From: Lagenorhynchus albirostris
Taxonomy: Eukaryota > Chordata > Mammalia > Artiodactyla > Delphinidae
Direction of reading: 5' to 3'
NCBI RefSeq assembly: GCF_949774975.1
Contig: NC_083116.1
Span: forward strand, 75,094,819 to 75,158,818
DNA length: 64,000 bases
The first letter of the stretch is position 1. Each line of letters starts with the position of its first letter. The notes below the pieces were generated by a model. It made no database searches and was not told the DNA's origin. It worked only from the letters and a program-made list of their open reading frames with translations. The translations under genes and the position numbers were made by a program. Below are positions 9,195-20,509 of the stretch, piece by piece.

Positions 9195-12100
9195 ATGGGA
9201 ATAGGAACATATATATCGATAATTACCTTAAATGTAAATGGATTAAATGCTCCCACCAAAAGACAAAGACTGGCTGAACGGAGAGAAAACCAAAACCCAT
9301 GTATATGCTGTCTACAAGAGAACCACTTCAGACGTAGGGACACATACAGACTGAAAGTGAGGGGATGGAAAAAGATATTCCATGCAAATTGAAACCAAAA
9401 GAAAGCTGGAGTAGCAATTCTCCAGACAAAATAGACTTTAAAATAAAGACTATTACAACAGACAAAGAAGGACACTACATAGTGATCAAGGGATTGATAC
9501 AAGAAGAAGATATAAGAATTGTAAATATATATACACCCGACATAGGAGCACCTCAATACGTAAGGCAACTACTAACAGTCATAAAAGGGGAAATCAACAG
9601 TAACACATTCATAGGAGTGGAGTTTAACACCCCACTTTCACCCATGGACAGATCATCCAAAAGGAAAATAAATAAGGAAACGTAAGCTTTACATGATATA
9701 TTAAATGAGATGAACTTAATTGATATTTATAGGACATACCATCCAAAAACAACAGAATACACATTTTTCTCAAGTGCTCATGGAACATTCTCCTGGATAG
9801 ATCATATCTTGTGTCACAAATCAAGCCTTGGTAAATTTAAGAAAATTGAAATTGTATCAAGTATCTTTTCCGACCATAATGCTATGAGACTAGAAATAAA
9901 TTACAGGAAAATACCTGAAAAAATACAAACACAAGGAGTCTAAACAATACACTACTTAATAACAAAGTGATCACTGAAGAAATCAAATAGGAAATCAAAA
10001 AATATCTAGAAACAAATGACAATGGACACAACGACCCAAAACCTATGGGATGCAGCAAAAGCAGTTCTAAGAGGGAAGATTTTGGCAATAAAATCCAACT
10101 TTAAGAAAAAGGAAACATCTCGAATAAACAAGCTAACCTTGCACCTAAAGCTAATAGAGAAAGAAGAAGAAAAAACACCAAAGTTACCAGCAGGAAAGAA
10201 ATCATAAAAATCAGATCAGAAATAAATGAAAAAAGAAATGAATGAAAAAACAGCAAACATCAATAAAATTAAAAGCTGGTTCTTTGAGAAGATAAATGAA
10301 ATTGATAAACCATTAGCCAGACTCATCAAGAAAAAAAGGGAGAAGACTCAAATCAATAGAATTAGAAATGAAAAAGGAGAAGTAACAACTGACACTGCAG
10401 AAATACATAAGATCATGAGAGATTACTACAAGCAACTCTATGCCAATAAAATGCACAATCTGGAAGAAATGGACAAATAGTTAGAAATGCACAACCTGCC
10501 AAGGCTGAATCAGGAAGATAAAGAAAATATGAAAAGACCAATCACAAGCACTGAAATTGAAATTGTGATTAAAAATCTTCCAACAAATAAAATCCAGGAC
10601 CAGATAGCTTCAGGTGAATTCTGTCAAACATTTAGAGAAGAGCGAACACCTATACTTCTCAAACTCTTCCAAAATATAGCAGAGGGAGGAACACTCCCAA
10701 ACTCATTCTACAAGGCCACCATCACGCTGATACCAAAACCAGACAAGGACAACACAAAGAAAGAAAACTACAGGCCAATATCACTGATGAACATAGATGA
10801 AAATATCCTCAACAAAATATTAGCAAACAGAATCCAACAGCACCTTAAAAGGATCATACACCATGATCAAGTGGGATTTATTCCAGGAATGCTAGTATCC
10901 TTCAATGTACACAAATCAATCAATGTGATATACCATATTAACAAACTGAAGGAGAAAAACCATATGATCATCTCAATAGATGCAGAGAAAGATTTCAACA
11001 AAATTCAACACCCATTTATGATAAAATTCCTCCATAAAGTAGGCATAGAGGGAACTTTCCTCAACATAATAAAGGCCATATATGACAAACCCACAGCCAA
11101 CATTGTCCTCAATGGTGGAAAACTGAAAGCATTTCCACTAAGACAAGGAACAGGACAAGGTTGCCCACTCTCACCACTCGTATTCAGCATAGTATTTTGA
11201 AGTTTTAGCCAAAGAAAGCAGAGAAGAAAAGGAAATAAAAGGAATCCAAGTGGGAAAAGAAGTAAAGCTGTCACTGTTTGCAGATGACATGATATTATAC
11301 ATAGAGAATCCTAAAGATGCTACCAGAAAACTACTAGAGCTAATCAATGAATTTGGTAAAGTGGCAGGATACAAAATTAATGCACAGAAAGCTCTTGCAT
11401 TCGTATACACTAATGATGAAAAATCTGAAAGTGAAATCAGGAACACACTCCCATTTACCACTGCAAGAAAAGAATAAAATATCTAGGAATAAACCTACCT
11501 AAGGAGACAAAAGAACTGTATGCAGAAAATTATAAGGCACTGATGAAAGAAATTAAAGATGATACAAATAGATGGAGAGATACACCATGTTCTTGGATTG
11601 GAAGAATCAATATTGTGAAAATGACTCTACTATCCAAAGCAATCTACAGATTCAATGCAATCTCTATCAAACTACCACTGGCATTTTTCAGAGAACTAGG
11701 ACAAAAAGTTTCACAATTTGTATAGAAACACAAAAGACCCCGAATAGCAAAAGCAATCTTGAGAATAAAAAATGGAGCTGGTGGAATCAGGCTCCCTGAT
11801 TTCAGAGTATACTACAAGGTTACAGTAATCAAGACAGTATGGTTCTGGCACAAAAGCAGGAATATAGATCAATAGAACAGGATAGAATGCCCAGAGATAA
11901 ACCCACGCACATATGGTCATCTTATCTCTGATAAAGGAGGCAGGAATATACAGTGGAGAAAGGACAGACTCTTCAATAAGTGGTGCTGGAAAAACTGGAC
12001 AGGTACATGTAAAAGTATGAGATTAGATCACTCCCTATCACCATACACAAGAATAAGCACAAAGTGGAATAAAGACCTAAATATAAAGCCAGAAACTATC

Positions 12101-12996
12101 ATACTCTTAGAGGAAAACATAGGCAGAACACTCTATGACATAAATCACAGCAAGATCCTTTTTGACCCACCTCCTAGAGAAATGGAAATAAAAACAAAAT
12201 TAAACAAATGGGACCTAATGAAACTTCAAAACTTTTTCACAGCAAAGGAAACCATAAACAAGACCAAAAGACAACCCTCAGAATGGGAGAAAATATTTGC
12301 AAATGAAGTAACCGACAAAGGATTAATCTCCAAAATTTATAAGCAGCTCATGCAGCTCAATAACAAAAACACAAACAACCCAATCCAAAACCGGGCAGAA
12401 GACCTAAATAGACATTTCTCCGAAGAAGATATACACACTGCCAACAAACACATGAAAGAATGCTCAACATCATTAATCATTAGAGAAATGCAAATCAAAA
12501 CTACAATGAGATATCATCTCACATGAGTCAGAATGGTCATCAAAAAATGTAGAAATTATAAATGCTGGAGAGGGTGTGGAGAAAAGGGAACACTCTTGCA
12601 CTGCTGGTGGGAATATGAATTGGTACAGCCACTATGGAGAACGGTATGGAGATTCCTTAAAAACTACAAATAGAACTACTGTATGACCCAGCAATCCCAC
12701 TACTGGGCATATACCCTGAGAAAACCAAAATTCAAATAGAGTCATGTACCAAAATGTTCATTGCAGCTCTATTTACAATAGCCAAGAGATGGAAACAACC
12801 TAACTGTCCATCATCGGATGAATGGATAAAGAAGGTATGGCACATATATACAATGGAATATTACTCAGCCATAAAAAGATACGAAATTGAGCTATTTGTA
12901 ATGAGGTAGATAGACCTAGAGTCTGTCATACAGAGTGAAATAAGTCAGAAAGAGTGAGTCAAATACCGTATACTTACACATATATATGGAATTTAA
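9195..12996 (+). pseudogene. L1-a ORF2 pseudogene
   Basis: It starts with ATGGGAATAGGAAC, as the other copies do, and contains the endonuclease text, the reverse-transcriptase FADD at about 11278 and the C-terminal domain (VTDKGLISKIYKQL near 12308). Frames are interrupted repeatedly: stops near 9393, 9685, 9943, 9990, 10480, 11200 and 11725, and frameshifts between them. The longest open pieces are 237 codons (10487-11200) and 169 codons (12017-12526). It keeps the ancestral bases at the two positions where L1-b and L1-d share a TAG and a 2-bp deletion (about 9760 and 9836). Confidence 0.92.
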
Positions 12997-13384
12997 GAAA
13001 AAAAAGGTCATGAAGAACCTAGGGGTAAGACAGGACTAAAGACACAGACCTACTAGAGAATGGACTTGAGGATATGGGGAGGTGTAAGGGTAAGCTGTGA
13101 CAAAGCGAGAGAGTGGCATGGACATATATACTGTACCAAATGTAAAATAGATAGCTAGTGGGAAGCAGCTGCATAGTACAGGGAGATCAGCTCAGTGCTT
13201 TGTGACCACCTAGTGGGGTGGCATAGGGAGGGTGGGAGGGAGGGAGATGCAAGAGGGGAGAGATATGGGAACATATGTATATGTATAACTGATTCACTTT
13301 TTTATAAAGCAGAAACTAGCACACCATTGTAAAGCAATTATACTCCAATAAAGATGTAAAAAAAATAACATTTTAAATACAGGG

Positions 13385-13690
13385 GGAAAATGGGGGGAAA
13401 AAGGAACAGAGCTTCAGTGAGCTGTGAAACAACTTCAATAGGCCTAATAAATGTGTAATTGGAATCAACAAAAGAGAGGAGAGTGATGGGGAGACAGAAC
13501 ATATTTGAGAAACTAATAACTAAAATTTTTCCAAATTTGATGAAATTTATACACCCACACAGATTCAAGTCCAAAAACTCAAATCATAAGAAACATAAAG
13601 AGAAGTATAAGGTATATTATTTGATGATAATAATAATCAAATTGCTTAAAAACAATAGAATTTGAAAAAAAAGACACATAACATTTATTA
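13385..13690 (+). mobile_element. Ancient L1 ORF1 relic (L1M-type)
   Basis: Text such as gaaacaacttcaat, gtgtaattggaatc, gagaggagagtgatgggg, caaatttgatgaaa and cagattcaag follows the order of an old mammalian L1 ORF1 (coiled-coil to RRM region). It is far more diverged than the other copies and uninterrupted frames are short. Family assignment is from memory of L1M elements and is approximate. Confidence 0.55.
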
Positions 13691-14080
13691 TTTGAAAGCA
13701 GTATAGTCGAAAGCTATAGGCAGTGGGTAAAAGTATGGCTTGAATAATTTTGGATTACTTGTTTTCATACATGCTGATAAAATACATATGCACATGTTAA
13801 TATATCCTAAGATATGTCTAAATATCACAAATACAGCTTAAAATACCAAAGAATTTCTAAACAAAGGTTAAACTCAGCACTTAGAAGTTTCTGATATTTG
13901 CTCAGGATAACTCTGTTGGACTTTTTACTTTTTACTTTCTTCCACAGCAATGTTTATTTGTTAATTTTTAGTTAATAAAGGGAGCTATTTTGTTAAATAT
14001 CCTAAATGACAGACCATGACACTTTAGAAAATAGTATTCTTTAAAGGATTAAAAAAAATGTTAAATTTGCGGAAAAAAAC
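13691..14080. other. Unassigned AT-rich spacer
   Basis: About 390 bases between the ancient relic and the start of L1-c. No open frame, splice-like exon or repeat unit was recognised. Confidence 0.5.
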
Positions 14081-15061
14081 GGAGTTCCAGAGATGGGTCC
14101 GAGCTACGGCTATCAGCAGGGACCACAGAGACAAGCATGAGATGCTAAGGCTGCTGCTGCAACCACCAAGAAGCCTGTGTGCAAGCACAGGTCACTATCC
14201 ACACATCCTCTCACAGAAGCCTGTACAGCCCGCCACTGCTAGGGTCCAGTGATCCAGAGACTAGTTCCCCGGGAGAACACACGGCGTGCCTCAGGCTGTT
14301 GTGCTGGGCTGTGCTGCTGCAGGCTCGCCCCGCATTCCATACCTCTTCCTCCACACTGCCTGAGTGAACCAGAGCCCCCTAATCAGCTGCTCCTTTAACC
14401 CCGGCATGTCTGAGTGAAGAACAGAGGCCCTCAGGCAACCTACACGCAGAGGCAGGGCCAAATCCAAAGCTGAATCCAAGAAGCTATGCGAAAGAAGAAG
14501 AGAAAGGGAAATTTCTCCCAGCAGCCTCAGGAGCAGCGGATTAAATCTTCACCATCAATTTGATGTACCCAGCATCTGTGGAATACCTGAATAGATAATT
14601 AATCATCCAAAATTGAGGAGGTGGACTTTGAGAGCAAGATACATTATTTTTACCCCTTATCCAATTTTTGTGAGTGTGTATGTGTATGCTTCTGTGTGAG
14701 ATTTTGTCTGTATAGCTTTGCTTTCACCATTTGCCCTAGGCTTCTGTCCGTCCATCTTTTTTTTTAACTTCTAAAAATTTTTGTTTCTTAATAATTATTT
14801 TTTTATTTTAATAACTATTTATTTATTTTATCCTCTTTCTTTCTTTCCACTTTTCTCCCTTTTATTCTCAGCCATGTGATGAAAGGCTCTTGGTGATCCA
14901 GGCAGGAGTCAGTGCTGTGCCTCAGAGGTGGGACGGCCAAGTTCAGGACATTGGTCCACAAGAGACCTCCCAGTTCCACGTAATATCAAACTGCAAAAAC
15001 CTCCCAGAGATCTCCATCTCAAAACCAGCACCCAGCTTCACTCAACGACAAGCAAGCTACA

Positions 15062-15271
15062 GTGCTGGAAACCCTATGCCAAACAACTAACAAGACAGGA
15101 ACAAAACCCTACCCATTAGCAGAGAGGCTGCCTAAAATCATAATAAGGCCACAGACACACCAAAACCCACCACCAGACGTGGACCTGCCCACCAGAAAGA
15201 CAAGATCCAGCCTTATCCAACAGAACACAGGCACTAGTCCCCTCATCCAGGAAGCCTACACAACCCACTGA
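15062..15271 (+). other. Upstream open frame before ORF1 in L1-c (69 codons)
   Basis: It ends EAYTTH, 97 bases before the ORF1 start at 15369, and matches the other pre-ORF1 frames in the window. The ATG used by L1-a and L1-f is lost here. Unknown function. Confidence 0.33.
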
Positions 15272-15368
15272 ACCAACCTTAGCCACTCGGGACAGACACC
15301 AAAAACAATGGGAACTACGAACCTGCAGCCTGCAAAAAGGAGACCCCAAACACAGTAAGATAAGCAGA

Positions 15369-16267
15369 ATGAGAAAAAAAGAAAACAAAAAACAACACAG
15401 CAGATGAAGGAGCAAGGTAAAACCCACCAGACCTAACAAACGAAGAGGAAATAGTCAGTCTACCTAAAAAAGAATTCAGAATAATGATAGTAAATATGAT
15501 CAAAAATTTTGGAAATAGAATAGAGGAAATGTAAGAAATATTTAACAAGGACCTAGAAGAACTAAAGAGGAAACAAGCAATGATGAACAACACAATAAAT
15601 GAAATTAGAAATACTCTAGAAGGGATCAATAGAAGAATAACTGAGGCAGAAGAACAAGTAAGTGACCTGGAAGATAAAATAGTGGAAATAACTACTGCAG
15701 AGCAGAATAAAGAAAAAAGAATGAAAAGAACTGAGGACACTCTCAGAGACCTCTGGGACAACATTAAATGTACCAACATTCGAATTATAGGGGTCTCAGA
15801 AGAAGAAGAGAAAAACAAAGGGACTAGGAAATATTTGAAGAGATTATAGTTGAAAACTTCCCTAATATGGGAAAGGAAATATTTAATCAAGTCAAGGAAG
15901 CACATAGAGTCCCATACAGGATCAATCCAAGGAGAAACACGCAATGACACATATTAATCAAACTATCAAAAATTAAATACAAAGAAAACAGATTAAAAGC
16001 AGCAAGGGAAAAAAAACAAATACCACGCAAGGGACTCTCCATAGGGTTAACAGCTGGTCTTTCAGCAGAAACTCTGCAAGCCAGAACGGACTGGCAGGAC
16101 ATATTTAAAGTGATGAAGGAGAAAAACCTACAACCAAGATTACTCTACCCAGCAAGGATTTCATTCAGATTGATGGAGAAATTAAAACCTTTACATACAA
16201 GCAAAAGCTGAGAGAGTTCAGTACCATGAAACCAGATTTACAACAAATGCTAAAGGAACTTCTGTAG
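15369..16267 (+). pseudogene. L1-c ORF1 pseudogene
   Basis: The homologous region runs from ATGAGAAAAAAAG to the TAG at 16265-16267. Lesions include a stop at gaaatgtaag near 15535, a frameshift near 15825 ending the 89-codon open piece 15580-15849, and further frame changes in the C-terminal domain. The coiled-coil and RRM text (TNIRIIGVSEEEE) is readable. It is much more decayed than the ORF2 that follows it, which is one of the arguments for a younger insertion downstream. Confidence 0.9.
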
Positions 16268-16325
16268 GCAACAAACACAAGAGAAGGAAAAGACCTACAA
16301 TAACATACCCAAAACAATTAAGAAA

Positions 16326-19300
16326 ATGGGAATAGGAACATACATATCGATAATTACCTCAAATGTAAATGGATTAAATGCTCCCACCAAAAGACACAGA
16401 CTGGCTGAATGGATCCAAAACAAGACCCATATATATGCTGTCTACAAGACACCCATTTCAGACCTAGGGACACATACAGACTGAAAGTGAGGGGATGGAA
16501 AAAGGTATTCCATGCAAATGGAAATCAAAAGAAAGCTGCAGTAGTAATTCTCAAATCAGAAAAAAAAAGACATTAAAATAAAGACTATTACAAGAGACAA
16601 AGAAAGACACTACATAATGATCAAGGGATCGATCCAAGAAGAAGATATAACAATTGTAAATATTTATGCACCCAACATAGGAGTGCCTCAATACATAAGG
16701 CAAATACTAACAGCCATAAAAGGGGAAATCGACAGTAACACATTCATAGTAGGGGACTTTAACACCCCACTTTCACCAATGGACAGAACATCCAAAATGA
16801 AAATAAATAAGGAAACACAAGCTTTAAATGATACATTAAACAAGATGGACTTAATTGATATTTATAGGAGACTCCATCCAAAAACAACAGAATAGACATT
16901 TTTCTCAAGTGCTCATGGAACATTCTCCAGGATAGATCATATCTTGGGTCACAAATCAAGCCTTGGTAAATAAGAAAATTGAAATTGTATCAAGTATCTT
17001 TTCTGACCACAATGCCATGAGACTAGATATCAATTACAGGAAAAGATCTGTAAAAAATACAAACACATGGAGGCTAAACAATACACTACTTAATAATGAA
17101 GTGATCACTGAAGAAATCAAAGAGGAAATCAAAAAATACCTAGAAACAAGTGACAATGGAGACACAACGACCCAAAACTTGTGGGATGCAGCAAAAGCAG
17201 TTCTAAGGGGGAAGTTTATAGCAATACAAGCCCACCTTAAGAAGCAGGAAACATCTAGAATAAACAACCTAACCTTGCACCTCAAGCAATTAGAGAAAGA
17301 ACAAAAAAACCCCAAAGCTAACAGAAGGAAAGAAATCATAAAAATCAGATCAGAAATAAATGAAAAAGAAATGAAGGAAACAATAGCAAAGATCAGTAAA
17401 ACTAAAAGCTGGTTCTTTGAGAAGATAAACAAAATAGATAAACCACTAGCCAGACTCATCAAGAAAAAAAGGGAGAAGACTCAAATCAATAGAATTAGAA
17501 ATGAAAAAGGAGAGGTAACAACTGACACTGCAGAAATAAAAGAGATCATGAGAGATTACTACAAGCAACTCTATGCCAATAAAATGGACAATCTGGAAGA
17601 AATGGACAAATTCTTAGAAATGCACAACCTGCCAAGACTGAATCTGGAAGAAATAGAAAATATGAACAGACCAATCACAAGCACTGAAATTGAAACTGTG
17701 ATTAAAAATCTTCCAACAAAGAAAAGCCCAGGACCAGATGGCTTCACAGGTGAATTCTATCAAACATTTAGAGAAGAGCTAACACCTATCCTTCTCAAAC
17801 TCTTCCAAAATATAGCAGAGGGAGGAACACTCCCAAACTCCTTCTACGAGGCCACAATCACCTTGATACCAAAACCAGACAAGGATGTCACAAGGAAAGA
17901 AAACTACAGGCCAATATCACTGATGAACATAGATGTAAAAATCCTCAACAAAATACTAGCAAACAGAATCCAACAGCACATTAAAAGGATCATACACCAT
18001 GAACAAGTGGGGTTTATTCCAGGAATGCAAGGATTCTTCAATATACGCAAATCTATCAATGTGATAAACCGTATTAACAAATTGAAAAAGAAAAACCATA
18101 TGATCATCTCAATAGATGCAGAGAAAGCTTTTGACAAAATTCAACACCCATTTATGATAAAAACCCTGCAGAAAGTAGGCATAGAGGGAACTTTCCTCAA
18201 CATAATAAAGACCATATATGACAAGCCCACAGCAAACATCATCCTCAATGGTGAAAAACTGAAAGCATTTCCACTAAGATCAGGAACAAGACAAGGTTGC
18301 CCACTCTCACCACGCATATTCAACATAGTTTTGGAAGTTTTAGCCACAGCAATCAGAGAAGAAAAGGAAATAAAAGGAATCCAAATCGGAAAAGAAGAAG
18401 TAAAGCTGTCACTGTTTGCAGATGACATGATCCTATACATAGAGAATCCTAAAGATGCTACCAGAAAACTACTAGAGCTAATCAATGAATTTGGTAAAGT
18501 GGCAGGATACAAAATTAATGCACAGAAATCTCTGGCATTCCTATATACTAATGATGAAAAATCTGAAAGTGAAATCAAGAAAACACTCCCATTTACCATT
18601 GCAACAGAAAGAATAAAATATCTAGGAATAAACCTACCTAAGGAGACGAAAGACCTGTATGCAGAAAATTATAAGACACTGATGAAAGAAATTAAAGATG
18701 ATACAAATAGATGGAGAGATATACCATGTTCTTGGATTGGAAGAATCAACATTGTGAAAATGACTCTACTACCCAAAGCAATCTATAGATTCAATGCAAT
18801 CCCCATCAAACTACCACTGGCATTTTTCACGGAACTAGAACAAAAAATTTTGCAATTTGTATGGAAACACAAAAGACCCCGAATAGCCAAAGCAATCTTG
18901 AGAATGAAAAAAGGAACTGGAGGAATCAGGCTCCCTGACTTCAGACTATACTAGAAAGCTACAGTTATCAAGACGGTATGGTACTGGCACTAAAACAGAA
19001 AGATAGATCAATGGAACAGGATAGAAAGCCCAGAGATAAACCCATGCACATATGGACACCTTATCTTTGATAAAGGTGGCAGGAATGTACAGTGGAGAAA
19101 GGACAGCCTCTTCAATAAGTGGTGCTGGGAAAACTGGACCGGTACATGTAAAAGTATGAGATTAGATCACTCCCTAACACCATACACAAAAATAAGCTCA
19201 AAATGGATTAAAGACCTAAATATAAGGCCAGAAACTATCAAACTCTTAGAGGAAAACATAGGCAGAACACTCTATGACCTAAATCACAGCAAGATCCTTT

Positions 19301-20139
19301 CTGACCCACCTCCTAGAGTAATGGAAATAAAAACAAAAATAAACAAATGGGACCTCTTGAAACTTCAAAGCTTTTGCACAGCAAAGGAAACCATAAACAA
19401 GACCAAAAGACAACCCTCAGAATGGGAGAAAATATTTGCAAATGAAGTAACCGACAAAGGATTAATCTCCAAAATTTACAAGCAGCTCATGCAGCTCAAT
19501 AACAAAAAAACAAACAACCCAATCCAAAAATGGGCAGAAGACCTAAATAGACATTTCTCCAAAGAAGATATACACACTGCCAACAAACACATGAAAGAAT
19601 GCTCAACATCATTAATCATTAGAGAAATGCAAATCAAAACTACAATGAGATATCATCTCACACCAGTCAGAATGGCCATCATCAAAAAATGTAGAAACAA
19701 TAAATGCTGGAGAGGGTGTGGAGAAAAGGGAACACTCTTGCACTGCTGGTGGGAATGTGAATTGGTTCAGCCACTATGGAGAACAGTATGGAGGTTCCTT
19801 AAAAAGCTACAAATAGAACTACTGTATGACCCAGCAATCCCACTACTGGGCATATACCCTGAGAAAACCGAAATTCAAAAAGAGTCATGTACCAAAATGT
19901 TCATTGCAGCTCTATTTACAATAGCCCGGAGATGGAAACAACCTAAGTGCCCATCATCAGATGAATGGATAAAGAAGATGTGGCACATATATACAATGGA
20001 ATATTACTCAGCCATAAAAAGAAACGAAATTGAGCTATTTGTAATGAGGTGGATAGACCTAGAGTCTGTCATACAGAGTGAAGTAAGTCAGAAAGAAAAA
20101 GACAAATACCGTATGCTAACACATATATATGGAATTTAA
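16326..20139 (+). pseudogene. Chimeric ORF2 pseudogene: L1-c start joined to L1-d
   Basis: An ORF2-length region starts at ATGGGAATAGG (16326) and ends at TAA (20137-20139). The first 250 bases are decayed (indels near 16560). From about 16600 it is nearly identical to L1-b ORF2. Lesions: TAG 16893-16895, a 2-bp deletion giving TAA near 16969, TAG 18952-18954 and TAA 18991-18993. One open stretch of 663 codons (16963-18954) covers the end of the endonuclease, the linker and the reverse transcriptase with FADD at 18415-18426. A second of 327 codons (19156-20139) covers the C-terminus with a CX3CX7HX4C motif near 19710-19760. The first two lesions, and probably the last, are shared with L1-b. 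Confidence 0.9.
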
Positions 20140-20509
20140 GAAAAAAAAATGTCATGAAGAACCTAGGGGTAAGGCAGGAATAAAGACGCAGACCTCCTAG
20201 AGAACGGACTTGAGGTTATGGGGAGGGGGAAGGGTGAGCTGTGACAGGGCGAGAGAGTCATGGACATATACACACTAACAAACGTAGTAAGGTAGATAGC
20301 TAGTTGGAAGCAGCCGCATGGCACAGGGATATTGGTTTGGTGCTTTGTGACAGCCTGGAGGGGTGGGATAGGGAGGGTGGGAGGGAGGGAGACGCAAGAG
20401 GGAAGAGATATGGGAACATATGTATATGTATAACTGATTCACTTTCTTATAAAGCAGAAACTAACACACCATTGTAAAGCAATTATACCCCAATAAAGAT
20501 GTTAAAAAA
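16718..20509 (+). mobile_element. L1-d: young 5'-truncated LINE-1 inserted in ORF2 of L1-c
   Basis: About 3.8 kb from within ORF2 to a poly-A tail (20504 onward). ORF2 and 3' UTR match L1-b base for base over long stretches, while the flanking L1-c text is older. The A-tail is followed by aaaaggggaaatcgac, which also stands at 16718, consistent with priming at a TTTT/AT site in the host. No break is visible at the 5' side because host and insert align in register there. The exact 5' boundary is uncertain within about 16560-16900. The alternative is gene conversion of an older L1 plus an independent truncated L1 downstream. Confidence 0.7.

Larger units (their letters stand above)
8811..13370 (+). 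mobile_element. L1-a, 3' segment: rest of ORF1, ORF2, 3' UTR and A-tail
   Basis: The host element resumes after L1-b and runs to its end. ORF1 ends with TAG near 9136, ORF2 starts at 9195, the ORF2 stop is at 12994-12996, the 3' UTR runs to the ccaataaagatg signal near 13345 and a short A-tail follows. Joined with 1-1224 it forms one L1 of usual structure, truncated only by the window edge. Confidence 0.95.
14081..16717 (+). mobile_element. L1-c, 5' segment: old LINE-1 (5' UTR, ORF1, start of ORF2)
   Basis: An L1 truncated in the distal 5' UTR starts at ggagttccagagatggg, which aligns to the 38-bp unit region of the other copies. It then contains the proximal 5' UTR (single copy of the block duplicated in L1-b and L1-f), a degraded ORF1 and the start of ORF2. 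Around 16600-16900 the sequence becomes almost identical to the young L1-b type. The host text resumes after the A-tail at 20510, exactly where the motif aaaaggggaaatcgac stands in 16718-16733. I therefore read 14081-16717 and 20510-23092 as one old element split by L1-d. Confidence 0.75.

Noticed and set aside
16963..18954. A 663-codon open frame that could be taken for a host gene
   Set aside because: It is L1 reverse transcriptase with the FADD site, begins without an ATG after a shared frameshift and ends at a stop inside ORF2; it is an L1 pseudogene piece.
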